From: Chlamydomonas sphaeroides
Lineage: Eukaryota; Chlorophyta; Chlorophyceae; Chlamydomonadales; Chlamydomonadaceae
Length of the DNA: 37,026 bases
Assembly (NCBI GenBank): GCA_001662425.1
Contig: BDDC01000514.1
Span: 885-37,910 of the forward strand
Reading direction: 5' to 3'
The first letter of the stretch is position 1; every line of letters starts with the position of its first letter. A model generated the notes under the pieces. The model did not search any database, was not told where the DNA came from, and saw only the letters and a list, made by a program, of their open reading frames with translations. Below, piece after piece: positions 17,401-29,333 of this stretch. The position numbers and the translations under genes were made by a program.

Positions 17401-20400
17401 GCAGCGCTTCGGCGATGTGGGTCAGCGCCGCCTTGTTGGCGGGCTCGCCGGGCAGCAGGCCGTTGTCAAAGGGCGGCCCGTGGTCCAGCTGCGGGTCGGG
17501 GCGGGATGGATGTTGAGGGAGGGACCGTGTGGTCACGGTAGGTTGTGAGACCAGGGAGAGGGAGTCGGAGCGGGTCCTGGGGGCGGGGCGGGGGCCGCGC
17601 AGCGGGCGGGGCGGCTCACCGTGACCACGGCCCCCGCGCTGTCCTTGAGGATGTAGTCGCTGTCGAGCGCGGGGTCGGGCAGGCCCGCGGCCGCAATGAG
17701 GCCGCCCGCCACCGCCACCGCCTCGGACAGCAGGCCCAGCGACACGAGCGCGCGGCAGCGCAGGATCCTGCGGGGCGGAAAGACGTGCAACGGGACGAGA
17801 CGGCCCCAGCTTCACGGCCGCGTGAGGAGCGCGCACACACAGGAATAGGTAACAAATAGTAAGCACTGGAACACACCAATGCTAAGTTTTTGTAACCTAT
17901 TTCTGAACGCACCAGTCTGCCCCCTCCTCCTGCCCCTTCACCCCGCCGCCCCCACCTGCACAGCACGGTCCCGTGCAGGCTGCGCAGCACGTCCCGCGCC
18001 ACGTGCTCCCACAGCGCCAGCACCGGCAGCGCCTCCAGCGCCAGGCCGCTGTCCAGCAGGCAGCCCGCCACCGTCTCCAGGCCGCCGGCCAGGTCGCCGG
18101 GCGGGCAGCGGTAGGGGTCCGACCACACCAGCCACGCGTCCGCGCCGGCGGCCCACAGCTCGTGCGGCGTGTAGGACGCGTAGCCCGCGCGGCGCTGCGG
18201 GTGGCCCATGTGCGAGGAGAAGGCGCAGAACACCAGCCGCGCGGCCAGGCGGCACGCCTCCAGCCGCAGCCCCAGGTTGTCGTGGTAGGTGTAGCGCGCC
18301 AGCTTGCCGCACAGCACCGCGCCCAGCAGCAGGCCGTGCAGGCCGTACGCCTGCAGCGTGGCGGCGGGGCTCAGCGGCTCCAGCTTGGGCCGCCAATTCT
18401 TGAGCGCCTACGGGGGACGGGGCCAGAGGGGCAGCGGCGGAGCAGGCGGGGGCGGTGCTGTTGTGCGGGGTCGATGGGAGAGAAGGGGTGTGCGGGGTCA
18501 GGGTAGGCTGGTGAAGGCACGGCGGGTGGGTGGGCGGCAGCTGGCGGGGTGTGGTAGCCCCTGATCCCGCCCCTGCCGCCAGGTCTCGCACCTGGTAGGG
18601 CCCCAGCAGTGTGTCGAGCGTGTCGTTCCAGGCCGTTGCGGCGCCGCCCCAATTGCCAAAGTGCGCGTGCACGTCGCCCATCTCGTGCATGGCCAGCACC
18701 ATGGCGGCCTTCTCGTTGCGCCGCTTGAGCAGCTCGATGACCTGAGGAGGACACCAGCGAGCGCGAGAGCGGCATGCGAGCGTGCATGCTGGTGTGTGGC
18801 AGGCGCATGCGAGCGGCTCGGGGCTCCGAAGCAGCCGGGCTGGGGCGGTGTCGGTGGCGGAGGCAGACGGCGCCACGCACCTTTTCGTACTCGCTGGGGA
18901 TGCGGATGAAGTCGGGCTGGCTGGCCTTGGTCTTGTAGGTGGAGGCGGTGCGGTAGGTGTAGGTGGCGCTGACCAGGCTGGCGCGGTCGCTGAAGGGCGC
19001 GCCGTCGACGCTCTGCCCGCCGCCGCCGCCGCTACCCGGCATGCCGGGCAGCGTGGCGCGCTTCTTCCTCTTGCGGACCTTGTGGCCCATGCCCTGAGCC
19101 ATGAGCGGCGCCTCGCCCAGCCGCTCGCGAGCAAGCGTGCGGACCTGCGGGCCGCACACGGAGGCAGGGGCGGCGATACACATGGCTCACGGGCGGCACT
19201 GGGGTCGTGCCGCCGACCAATCCCAGGAGGGTTCAAGGCGCGCGGCGTGGGGCGCGGAGGCGTGCACGTGCAGGTGTCTAGGGGCCCGGGCCAGCACCGG
19301 GGCCTGGCCGGCCGCGCCCCTGGCCGGACCTTGTCCAGTGCGTCCAGTGCCTGGTTCTTGTCGCGGACCAGGTTGTCCATGGCCGCTTGGAAGGGCGCCG
19401 CGTCCAGGCCCGCCTTGGGCGCAGCCTGCGGGGGCAGTAGAGGACACGGGGAAGGTACACCGCCGGGCGGGTTAGCACACTGGCCGCCTCCGCAGCGGCC
19501 AGGATCAGGGGTCGAGCCCCTGCACCCCTGCTGGCCCTCCGCAGCTCGGCAAACGCCGCGTCACCTGCATGAGCCAGGGCATGATGCGCTCGTTGAAGAC
19601 GCCCTCGCTCAGGCGCGCCCAGGTGCGGCCCATGTCCACCAGCGAGTGCCAGCGGCAGCCGCGGCTGAGCACCAGCGCCACCAGGCCCAGGAAGCGGCTG
19701 GCCCAGGCCAGGTCCAGGGGGCCCTCCTTGAACCAGATGTCGGCCTGGCGGAGGGCGGCGAGGGAGGAGGAGCGGGGCAGGCAGGGGCAGGGCGCGGCGG
19801 GGTTCAGGAACAGGCTAGGTGGAGAGCAGCGGGACCAAGGGGCGCCCAGGTGGGCTGGGCATTCCGGGCAACACGGCGTCCGTACTAGTTTATTGCTACC
19901 CCGAAACTCCCCCCCTCACCTGCAGGTCCGACCCGTAGCTGAACTGGCTGTCTGACACGGCGGTGGGCGGGCGTGCATCCTCGTCGCCCGCGTCGCCGCG
20001 CCGCCGCCTGGCAGCAGCGCCCAAGGCCACGGCCCCGGCGCTCTCCTCCATCGGAGCGACCCAGGTGGGCACCTGCAGCATGCGGCAAGCCGGGGCCGGG
20101 ACGTGCGTCACACCCTCGCTGCCCAGCGCCGACCCCTCACCTCCCAACCTTACTCCCCTGCCCGCACCCTCCGTAGGCGGTGGGCTGCAGGTCCCCCGGG
20201 CAGGCCACCTCCCCTCGCCAGCCCCACCCATTGTTAGCGTCACGCCAGCGACCGGTCTCACCAGGAGCCCGTCCCTCAGCCCCCCAACCAGCTCCAGCAG
20301 CGCGAGCGTCACCGCCCGCACCGCCCGCGCCATGTTGGGCCGGCTGCCCACGGGAAGCGGGTACGTGCGCGGCGGCGGCGGGGCATCCTCCTGGGCCGCG

Positions 20401-23400
20401 CCCTTCTTGCCGCGCGCGCTGCCCCGGCCTGCCTGCAGCACACGGGCAGAGTGAAGGGCAGCAGGTACACATTACGCAGGGGGCTCCTGGGAACAGAACC
20501 TGTGGGCAGAAATAGCGCCCCTGGCTCCAGCAGTAGCTTGACCCCGTGTTCGCACACACCTTGGGCGAGCCCGGTGCCTTGGCATCCGCGGCCGGCTTGG
20601 CCTCCTTCTTCTCCTTGCCCTTGGCCTTGGCCCCCTTCTTGTCCAGCCCGCCCGCCGGCACCAGCGTGCTCTCCGGCGGCACCGGCGGCTCCGGGAACTC
20701 CGCGTACTCCCATGTCACCGGCGGCAGCGGCGCCGTCAGCGACGGGTCCGCGCTCAGCACGCCGCGCGCCAGGTTCCAGGCGTGCCGCGCGGCGTTGCCC
20801 AGCTCCGACCAGGCGCCGCCGCGAGCCGCCAGCTGCGCCGCGCGCGCAAAGTGGATCATGGCCTGCAGCGGCGGCGTGATGCCCTCGGGCGGCCGCAGCG
20901 GCGGCGGCTCCTCGCCAAAGCCGGGAGCGGTGGGGTCCAGCGCTGGCGTGCTGGACTCGGCCGCCGGCGGCAGCGGCGCGCCGGCGGCGGCGGCTGCCGC
21001 GGCACGGGCGGCAGGCAGCGCCGCAATGTACTTGCGCGCCTCGGCGGCCGCCAGCAGCCCCAGCACGGTATTGAGGCGGGATAGCCAAGGCGCCCAGCTG
21101 CGAGCGGGGGAGCACGGGAGGGCCAGGGTTGGCAACCATGGCAGGGTTGGATTGTGAAAGGCACGGCGCAAAGTGTCAGGAGCTGCCGCAGGGCGCGATA
21201 GCAGTGGGTAAGGAGAGAGTAGAGTGCATCGGCCGCTCACCGCTGGCGGTCGGCGCGTATCCGCCTGAGCTCGCGCTTGCGCTGCAGCACCAGCGGCAGC
21301 CGCTTCTGCAGCAGCAGCACCGCCGCCAGCCGCCGGCGCGCGGCCTGCTCCGCCGCCGCAACCTCCTGCGCGTGCTTCTGCAGAAGCGCAGCCGCGTCCT
21401 CGGGGCTCAGGCCGTCGGTGGGCGGCGGCGGCGGCGGCGGCTCAAAGCTGAACTGGTTGGGGTCCAGCCGTGCTGGGGGCAGGTAACACCACACGGCGGT
21501 GGACATTGGCCCATCAGTACATTTGCCGACACGCGTGTTCGGTACACAAGGCGAGGGATGCCTGTGGACCTGCAAGCAGCGGCCTGCGCCGGCGCCTCAC
21601 CTGCGGCCTCGTCGGCCGTCCACTTGAGCATGGGCGGCAGCGGCGGCGGCGCTACAGGCGGCGGCGCGCCCTTCTTGCCCTTGTCCTCCTTCTTGGGCTT
21701 GTCCTCCTTCTTGGGGCTGTCGCCGCCGCCATCGCCCTCCTCGCCGCCCTCCTTGAACTCCAGCGGCGGCACCCGGCAGCGCTGCCGCACCCACAGCGAC
21801 AGCTGCTCCGCCACCGCCGCCGCGCCCGCGGCGCTGCCCTTGCGCACCGCCGCCTCCAGCATGCGCACCACCAGCTCCACCCACCTGCGGAGCCAGGCCG
21901 CGGCACCACAGCGACAGGGCAGACAGGACGCTCAGGGCCAGGGCCAGGTGCCGCCCACTCTGCCTTCCCCATCCCGTGCCCGAGCAGCAGGCGCCCTCCC
22001 GCCCGCTGCCCCTCCTACCTGGGGTGCTCCGCCGCCGTCTCAAAGCCCAGCAGCGACGCCCACGCCTCCATGGGCGTGGGGCCGCCGATGACCGGCAGCG
22101 CCCGCGCCGCCAGGTCGCCGGCGTCCTTCTGCCGCTCCAGCAGCGGCTCCGGCGCCCACTCCGCCAGGCGCGGGTGCAGCAGCAGCACGTCGTGCAGGCG
22201 CGAGGCCTCTGGCTGCAGCCCCGCCAGCGGCCCGCCCGCGGCGCCGGGCTCGGGCTGCGGCCGGCCGGGCACGGCGAAGCGCGGGTCGTAGGCCTTGAGC
22301 AGCTCCAGCCGCAGCGCGCCAAAGTGCGCAGCCGCGCCCGTCTCGCCCGCCTCGTCCGACAGGCGGATGAGGTGGTACGTGACCGCTGCTGCCACGCGCG
22401 CCGACAGCGCGCGCTGGTGCTCCTGCCGGTGCAGCGAGTCCTGCACCAGGTTGGCCAGCCCCGACAGCACCGTGTGGCAGGCCGCCAGCGCCTTATGCAG
22501 CAGCCCGCTGCGCGGCGCGCGCAGCGCCAGCAGCGGCGCCAGCAGGCCGTAGGTGCGCAGCGCGCCCTCCTGCATCAGCGGCTCGTCCGGCAGCACCGCC
22601 GCCAGCTCCATGCCCAGCACCAGCAGCCGCGCCGCGCGCAGCCGAGCCACCTGCTCCTCCAGGAACGGCTGCCGCAGCTGCGGCAGCGTGCAAGGCAGCG
22701 CCGCCTGCGGCACCGGCGCCGCGGGCGCCAGCGCGGAGCCGGAGCCGGCTCCGCCGCCGCCACCGCCGCCGCCGCGCAGCAGCGCGGCGCCGGCGTAGAC
22801 GTAGATGCACTGCACCACGGCGCGCAGCAGCGGCCGCGCGGCGGCCGCCACGTGCGGGCGGTGCAGGCGCTGCGCGTCCATGGGGTTGCTGCGCCACAGC
22901 GGCACGTCGGGCGTGGTGACCACAAAGTGCGGCAGCAGCACGCCCGCGGCGCGCTTGGCGGCGACGGCGCCCGCCGCCCCGGCGCGCACGGCGGCTGCCA
23001 GCAGGTGCGCCCAGCATGCGTACAGCGGCATGGGCATGTTGACGAGCACCTCGGGCGTGGAGGCGCCCAGGGAGCCCACCATGGCGCCGTCCTCGTCGTA
23101 CAGCGCCACCGCGAAGAGGTAGGTGTCGTTGGTGCGCAGCCCCTGGATGGTGACGGGCTCGCCCAGCGGCACCGTCACGCCGGAGCCGGGGTACTCGGTG
23201 GCCGTCTGCGGGGCGGGGCGGCGTAGGAGGGTGGGGCGGGAGGGGCGTGTTGGGGGAGGAGCAGGGAGAGAAGCGGGAGGAGCAGGGGCCCAGGCCCGTC
23301 GCGCCGTCTGCCCACGGGGGCGAGCTGAGCCGAGGCGCGCTTGGCTCGAAGCTCCCATAAGAGCGAGGCGCTGCCCAACAGCCCAAGGGAAGGTCGCCCG

Positions 23401-26400
23401 CCGCTGTGCACACCTTGTTGATGCTGAGCCCCACGCCCGCGCCGAAGGCCTTGCAGTAGGCCACGTAGTGCGTGGCGGGCTTGCGCGTGCCGGGCAGCGG
23501 CTTGAGCCCCGGGCCGGGCGGGTGCGCCATCAGCGTCACGGATGTGGGCGTGCGCTGCAGCAGCTTGGGCTGCGGCGGCACCTCGCGCCGGGTGCGCAGC
23601 TCGGGCTGCATAGCCGCGAACAGGCCGTCCTCGGCGGCCTGCGCCTTTACCAGCAGGTCGCCCGCCTCCTGAGGGGCGGAGAGGTCGGCGGGGCATGGAA
23701 AACCGGAGGCGAGGGTTCGGAGGGGCGCCTGGGACGGTGGAAGCAGGCCGGGAAGCTGTGAGGGCAAGCACCGTGTAAGCGCGCCCGTGGCCTGGCGCTG
23801 ACCCAGCATGGGTCCGCGGCGCCGCACCTGCAGCAGCTGCGCCTTGCGGCCGCCGTCGCTGCCCGCAAAGGCCGTCATCTGGATGAGCGTCAGCGCGCGC
23901 TGGTAGGGGTTCTTGCCGCACGCCTGCAGCAGCTCCCGCTCCTTGAGCTGTGGCCCGCAACAGCGTGCACACACCGTCGCGCAAGTGTTAGCCGACCGCA
24001 TGCAAGCGCCCAACGCAGCCAAGCCTCCCCGCCCACGGCCCTGGGCACTCCCTTCGGCGGTACGTCGCTCCGCCACCGCCCACCCCCCACCCCGCCCGCC
24101 GCACCTGCGGGTTGGGCGTGGTCTCGCTCACAGCCGCCAGCCGAGCCGCGTCGCGCGCCTGCTCCGCGGCGTTGCGGTGGCCAAAGATGCTGCTCTGCGC
24201 GGTGCGCTTAGCCTGCTCGTCCAGCTCGCGCGTGCGCCGCTGTGTGGCGCGGCCCTGCTGCTCCGCAACGCCGATGCCCAGGTCGACGCGCGCCAGCAGC
24301 GACAGCAGATCCACGTGCAGACATGCCAGTTCCTGCTCGCTGGGCGTTATGCCTGGTGGGAGGGGAGGGGAGGGGAGCAGGGTGGTGCGAGAGGCAGAGC
24401 ACGTGCCGTGGTTGGGGGCGGTGGTTGGGGCGTGGGCTGAAGCCAGGAGGGCCCTCCTTTTCTTCTGTAATCTCTCTCTCAGGAGGGCCTCAACGGATGA
24501 AGCCCCCAGCCTTTCGGGTCTCAGGCTCGCAGCTCAGCCCGGTTCCCGGCACTGCGCACGCACCCGCCACCAGCGCCGCCTTGTCGTCGTCGGGCTGGCT
24601 GCGCGAGGCCGTTATCCAGCGCAGGTGCTCGTCCGCGGCGCGCCGGTTGGCCGCCATCAGCTCCATGCGCGCGCGCTGCACCGTGACACGCGCCTGCGGG
24701 GGAGGAACGCCAGGGGACGGAGGGCACCGCCGAGCTCAAGCCTGGGCACGCTATCATCCCTGCCCCGTGTCGCAGTCCACCGTAGAGCCTGCACATGCCC
24801 GATGCCCACACCCCAGCTCCCACAACGTCCAGCCCCACGCACGCCCCCGCCGCCGCCGCCGCACCTGCGTCAGCACCTCCCTCGCCTGCGCCAGCTGGCC
24901 GTCCTCCTCCAGCAGCAGCGCCAGCTTGAGCGCCGCCGCCACGCGCAGCTCGCCGTCGTCCAGCCCCACCGCCGTCCAGGCGGCGTGGCAGGCCGCCAGC
25001 AGCTCGGCCACGGTGTAGGCCTCCTTGTCGTCGTGGCAGAACACGCCGTCGATCAGCGGCCGCGCCGCACCGTACAGCGCCAGCGAGGCATCCGCGATGA
25101 GGTCGCGTAGCTGCTGCCACGGCGCCAGCTGCGACTGCTGGAAGCGCAGCGTCTGCGTCAGCTCGCCGTCGGCGCCCGAGCCCGAGGGCGAGCCGGCAGC
25201 GGAGCCGCCGCCGGCCACGGCGCCCGTGAAGGACAGCCGCGGTGGGCTGGAGGTGGAGGGGGCGGCGGGCAAGCCCACGGCGGTGCCGCGCGTGAGCGCG
25301 GCCTGTAGCTCGGACGCCAGGGTGCGCAGCGCGTCGACGCCGGGCTGCGTGGAGAGCTGGCGCAGCGCCAGCAGCAGGCTGGCGGCTGTGGCCAGCTGCG
25401 CGCAGGTGTTGTCCATGTCCGAGGGCGGCGCGTCGCCCAGCGCCGCCGCCACGCGCGCCTTGGCCAGCTCCGCCAGCTGCTGGAAGGGCACCCACTGCTC
25501 CAAGTTGAAAGCCGCACACAGCAGGCCCTTGTGCAGCGCCGAGGGGAACAGCTCCGAAGCGCCCTCCAGCGCCATCACCGCCTGATCCACCGCAGCCTCG
25601 GCCACGGCGGCCGCCGCCACGGGGTCCGCAGCGGCGGCGCCCTCGGCTGCGCCGGCGGGGCCGCCGGCCTGCAGCGCGGCGGCGTCGCCGGCGGCATCAG
25701 CGGAGTCGCGCGCCGCCGTCACGCCGTCAACGGCTTTGCGCAGCTCCGCCACCAGCGGCGCCGCCGTGGCCATGGCCGCATCGAACAGCTCCTTCAGGGG
25801 GCCGTCCGGCGGCTCGTGGCGCACGATGCGGCGGTGCGGCGCGTGCAGCGCCTCGACCATGGCCGCCAGCCCCGCCGCCGCCGCCGCGGCTCCGCCGGCT
25901 GCCTTGCCGCCGGCCGCGGCGGCGGCCGCCGCCGCCGACAGCTGGCCCAGCACCTGTCCCACGCTGCCGCCCGCCGCTACCTCGACGCGCAGCTGCAGCC
26001 CCAGCAGCGCGGCGCGCGCGGTGGCGAAGGCGGCCGCCACGTGCGGCGCGGGCGGCACGGGGTCCAGCCGCTGCAGCGCGACCAGCTGGTCCAGGCGCTT
26101 GAGGCCGTCGGCCAGCAGGCTGCGCGCCTGCTCCAGCGCGCCGCAGTCGACCAGGCCGTAGAGCGCCCAGGTGTAGAGCTGTGTGCGCCAGGGCAGGAAC
26201 TTGGGCGCCGCGAACACGACGTGCACCTCCAGCGCCTTGATGCAGAAGACCAGCGTGGGCAGCGCCTGCTCCGCGAAGCCCGCGCACACCATGGCCTTGG
26301 CCGAGGTGTACACGTGCACGGTGCCGTTGAGGACGAGCCAGTAGAGGCGCTCGTCGGGCAGCGCCAGGCTGATGGCGGCGCGCAGCTGGGCCAGGCAGTC

Positions 26401-26841
26401 GACCAGGGCCTGCAGCGTGTCGGGGTGCTTGAGCTGCGGGTCCGCGGCGAGCAGCAGCGCGGCCTCGCAGGCGGCGCAGCCGAAGCAGGCCTGCACGTGG
26501 CTGGACAGCTGCGCGAGCGCGTCCATGCGCGGCAGGTTGTCAGCCAGCGCGTGCAGCTGCATCGAGCGCACGTGGGCGTAGCAGGCGCGCAGCGCGATGC
26601 CGTGCTGGCCGGCGCGAAACAGGCGGTCGCCATAGTTGAGGACGCGCGGGATGGAAGCGTAGGCCGGCAGGCGGCCAGCGTAGTAGGAGACGCTCTCCGC
26701 GATGCGCTGGCTGAGCTTGTGATGGTTCAGGTGCGCGTCGTGGGACTCGGGGCGGCTGACGGCGACGTCCGGCAGCACCGCCAGCGCCTTGTTGAGTTCC
26801 TGGTCGAAGCTGTGGCACAGCGCGATGACCTCTGACGCCAT
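14406..26841 (-). CDS. CFAP54: CFAP54 / FAP54, C1d projection protein of the ciliary central apparatus
   Basis: Twenty exons join in phase to 9,360 nt, giving 3,119 aa: 26841-24865, 24693-24564, 24352-24105, 23947-23828, 23668-23414, 23205-22019, 21884-21601, 21472-21241, 21097-20560, 20432-20262, 20072-19920, 19744-19565, 19425-19330, 19144-18881, 18741-18592, 18407-17956, 17767-17620, 17488-17111, 16956-16618, 16463-14406. This is close to animal CFAP54 (about 3,100 aa). The first exon has the family signature: YWLVLNGTVHVYT followed by FLPWRTQLYTWALYG and the alpha-helical, TPR-like repeats around it. A fibronectin-III-like domain lies near residues 865-965 and a basic coiled helix near 1430-1475. 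Lys- and Pro-rich linkers occur near 1370-1395, 1630-1655 and 2345-2380. In Chlamydomonas, FAP54 works with FAP46, FAP74 and FAP221 in the C1d projection that helps regulate dynein. The start is the ATG at 26841. No disruption is seen. Confidence 0.93.
23050..23585 (-). other. Fibronectin-III-like domain of CFAP54
   Basis: Exon 23668-23414 encodes PTSVTLMAHPP...ATHYVAYCKAFG, and exon 23205-22019 continues TEYPGSGVTV...VTIQGLRTNDTYLFAVALYDEDG...LGASTPEVL. The pattern of a strand with S-V-T-L, a tyrosine strand, then G-L-x-x-N-x-x-Y-x-F-A-V is a fibronectin type III fold. An intron splits it in phase 0. Confidence 0.7.
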
Positions 26842-27348
26842 GGCTGCGTCTGCTACGCTGGTGCTGTCGCTGGTGTGACGCGGCTAGCTAGGGCAGCGGC
26901 GGCAGGGAGCCTGACGCCGTGCCGTTAGGCAGGCGATGGCCGCCCTGTGCCGCGTGCAGATAGAAGGGCCCGCCGGCGTCAGCAGGCCCTCTGTGTTCTC
27001 ATGATGATGCTGGTATGCTGCGTGGTGCAGCAGAACGGCAATAACAACGTCCTTCGAAGCGGAATGTAGGATGCGTCCTGGCCCTTGAATGCGTGCTATG
27101 ACCTCATCTCGATATCTGTGCAAGCGACAGGCTAGTTCAGGTGCAGTATGGCAAATAGCTGCTCTGGTCGTCGCAAAGTTTCGTGTCCATGCGACAATCA
27201 GAGGTACAGCCCAAGGCTGACGACGACTTGGTCTTCATTTGAATCCACACAGCATTACGTCGTTAAGCTTACGCGCTGTAGCCCGCCAACCGAGCCCGCC
27301 GTGATTTGCGCTTTTCTCCTGGCTTGAGCCGCGCAACTACGCGCGAGC
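26842..27348. promoter_or_regulatory. Shared divergent promoter region, CFAP54 / small membrane protein
   Basis: The ATGs of CFAP54 (minus) and the 100-aa protein gene (plus) are 507 bases apart and point away from each other. No credible coding sequence lies between them. I see no clear TATA box or named motif. This must hold the 5' untranslated regions and promoters of both genes. Confidence 0.55.
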
Positions 27349-28026
27349 ATGAGAGTCGGCTACAACCACAACGTTCGCAGCAGGCTTGAGGTGCGCTGAC
27401 AGAGCGACACCAGCACGCGCAATCGCCTAATAGATTGGACAACAAGAGCGACCGCCCCTGCCCCTGTGCGCGCAGAAGCTCCGCTTCGCCCTCTTCGTTA
27501 GCGTGCCTCTGGTCATCGGCTTTGGTCTTGGACGTCTGCCCGAGTTCTGGGAGGCAGTCGAGCAGTGGGTGAGTGGTCGATCAAAGTGCCACGGAAGCGC
27601 TATACTTCTGCAGCTTGCACCGCTGTTACGGCAGTCATCTTATGGAAGAGCGCACCGCTAGCGGCCCACAAGTGTCGCGGGGCGCCCGGGATGTGGATGG
27701 TTGCTCCTCCTCGTCCGTCAATCCAACACCCTGGTCGGCCCACCTCTTGGCCCGGCACACCGGGGTTGCCCACTGTCCAGGATGGATGCTTTGCCCTTGT
27801 TCCGTCTACATAGGTTGTTTAGATGTGGCGTTCCTGTGCCCCTTCCTGCCGCCCGCAGCACCCGTCCGCTGCGTCGAACCCCAAGGGCCCTTACCTGCCT
27901 AAGGACGTGACGGAGCACCGCCCCACGCTGCAGTCGGAGTACAGCAAGCTTGTGCTTGAGCACGCACTTGACGCTGCCCTCGAGGAGGCCCGCAAGGCCA
28001 AGGCCCAGCGCGAGGCCAAGCACTAA
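27349..28026 (+). CDS. Small single-pass membrane protein, possibly PET100-like
   Basis: Three exons (27349-27390, 27476-27568, 27859-28026), all joined in phase 0 with GT and AG ends, encode exactly 100 residues. The order is a short basic start (MRVGYNHNVRSRLE), one hydrophobic segment FALFVSVPLVIGFGLG at about residues 18-33, then a charged tail rich in Ala, Lys, Arg and Glu that should form a helix. The arrangement RLEKLRF...FVSVP followed by a short hydrophilic tail resembles PET100, a mitochondrial inner-membrane assembly factor of cytochrome c oxidase, but the likeness is by eye and weak. The acceptor at 27475 follows a C-rich tract. The stop is only 92 bases before the ATG of the next gene on the same strand, and no other ATG occurs within the spliced reading frame. 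Confidence 0.6.
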
Positions 28027-28118
28027 GCGCGCCGAAGGTGTCGCAGCCCCCACCAGCAGCCCCTGAGCAGGAGCTCCCACCAACCTCGCCGTCCGCTCGC
28101 GCCTCGCAGCAAGCAACA
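28027..28118 (+). promoter_or_regulatory. Short intercistronic spacer
   Basis: These 92 bases separate two same-strand coding regions. They hold no ATG and no TGTAA signal, so there is no obvious 3' end for the first gene or room for a separate promoter. The second ATG has a strong context (ACAATGG, with A at -3 and G at +4). The spacer looks like part of a shared mRNA. Confidence 0.5.
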
Positions 28119-29333
28119 ATGGTGACCACTCGCAGTGGCATCACCACGGCCGCCACTGGGGCCACGAATGCGCCCACGGGCACGGCCAATGGCGCCGCAG
28201 CCGGCGCCGGCGGCGCCACAGCCAGCAGCCGGCCGCTCATCCGTGCGCTGGTCACTGGCGGCGCCGGCTTCCTAGGCCGCCACGTTGTGCAGCAGCTGCT
28301 CGATAGCGGCAAGTACGAGGTGCACGTGTTCGACGTGCGGCCGCTGGAGCAGCCGCAGCCGCACGCCAGCATCGTGGGCGACCTGCGCAAGCCGGAGGAT
28401 GTGGTGGCGGCCGTCAAGGGCATGGACGTCATCTTCCACATTGCCACAGCGGCGCCCACGGGCGAGAACGCGCTCAATATCGCGCTCATGAACGGCGTCA
28501 ACGTGGACGGCACGCGGCACCTGCTGGACGCGTGTGTGGCCGAGGGCGTGCCTAAGGTGGTGTACACGAGCTCGGCCTCGGTGGTGTTTGACGGCAAGCC
28601 GCTGGTCATGGCGGACGAGGCGACCACGCCCTATGCCGCGCGACCCATGGACCATTACACGCGCACCAAGATCCTGGGCGAGCAGCTGGTGCTCGAGTAC
28701 AACGGCCGTGAGCTCGCACAGCCCGCGGCGGGCGGCGACACGCTGCTGTCCACGGTTGCGCTGCGGCCCAGCGGCATCTTTGGCGAGGGCGACATGGTGT
28801 TCGTGCCAACGCTCGCTCGCAACGCGGTGCGCGGCAAGATGAAGTACGTGCTGGGCTCGGGCAAGAACGAGTGCGACTTCACGTACGCGGGCAACGTCGC
28901 GCACGCGCACCTGCTGGCGGCCGACGCGCTGGCCCAGGGGTCGGCGGTCGCGGGCAAGGCCTACTTCATCACCAACAACGAGCCGCGGCCGTTCTGGACC
29001 ATGATGGGCGACATGTGCGAGGGCCTCGGCTACGGCCGGCCGCGCATCCACCTGCCGTTCCTGCTGGTGCTGGTGCTGGCCATGATCTTCGAGTACCTGG
29101 TGCTGCCGCTCATCAAGGCGCTGGGCAAGGACCTGCGCAGCGACTTCACCGTCAACCGCATCCTCATCGCCACCACCAACCGCACTTTTGCCACCAAGGC
29201 CGCCAAGCGCGACTTTGGTTACGAGCCGCAGCTGAGCGTCGCGGAGGCCATCAAGAAGACGCTGGCGACGTTTGAGCACCTGCGGGCGGACAAGGTCAGC
29301 GCGGCAGCGGCAGGCGCTAAAAAGGCCGAGTGA
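28119..29333 (+). CDS. Sterol-4-alpha-carboxylate 3-dehydrogenase / 3-beta-HSD family protein (NSDHL/ERG26-type)
   Basis: An intronless 404-aa enzyme of the extended short-chain dehydrogenase family. After an Ala/Thr/Gly-rich N-terminus of about 45 residues comes the NAD(P)-binding motif ALVTGGAGFLGRHVV, then DLRKPEDV, the serine strand VVYTSSASVVFDG and the catalytic YTRTK (YxxxK). The substrate-side motifs ALRPSGIFGEGD and DFTYAGNVAHAHLLA are typical of 3-beta-HSD and sterol decarboxylating dehydrogenases. A hydrophobic segment LPFLLVLVLAMIFEYLVLP near the C-terminus suggests ER-membrane attachment. NSDHL/ERG26 enzymes oxidise and decarboxylate C4 carboxysterols in sterol synthesis. I chose the ATG at 28119. 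The frame is open upstream to a GTG at 28038 but has no earlier ATG. Lack of introns in a gene of this length is unusual for this genome. Substrate specificity within the 3-beta-HSD family is inferred. Confidence 0.85.
   Translation: MVTTRSGITTAATGATNAPTGTANGAAAGAGGATASSRPLIRALVTGGAGFLGRHVVQQLLDSGKYEVHVFDVRPLEQPQPHASIVGDLRKPEDVVAAVKGMDVIFHIATAAPTGENALNIALMNGVNVDGTRHLLDACVAEGVPKVVYTSSASVVFDGKPLVMADEATTPYAARPMDHYTRTKILGEQLVLEYNGRELAQPAAGGDTLLSTVALRPSGIFGEGDMVFVPTLARNAVRGKMKYVLGSGKNECDFTYAGNVAHAHLLAADALAQGSAVAGKAYFITNNEPRPFWTMMGDMCEGLGYGRPRIHLPFLLVLVLAMIFEYLVLPLIKALGKDLRSDFTVNRILIATTNRTFATKAAKRDFGYEPQLSVAEAIKKTLATFEHLRADKVSAAAAGAKKAE

Noticed and set aside
22738..22800. GCC-type trinucleotide run resembling a microsatellite
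   Set aside because: It encodes a poly-glycine linker inside CFAP54 exon 6. Similar Ala and Pro runs occur elsewhere in the gene, so it is not treated as a separate element.
24361..24380. GGGGA-rich run that might form a G-quadruplex
   Set aside because: It is a short pyrimidine tract (on the coding strand) next to the acceptor of CFAP54 exon 3, which explains it.
28038..28118. Upstream extension of the sterol dehydrogenase to a GTG codon
   Set aside because: Nuclear genes of this type start at ATG. The first ATG in frame is 28119 with a strong context, and the extension is low-complexity sequence.
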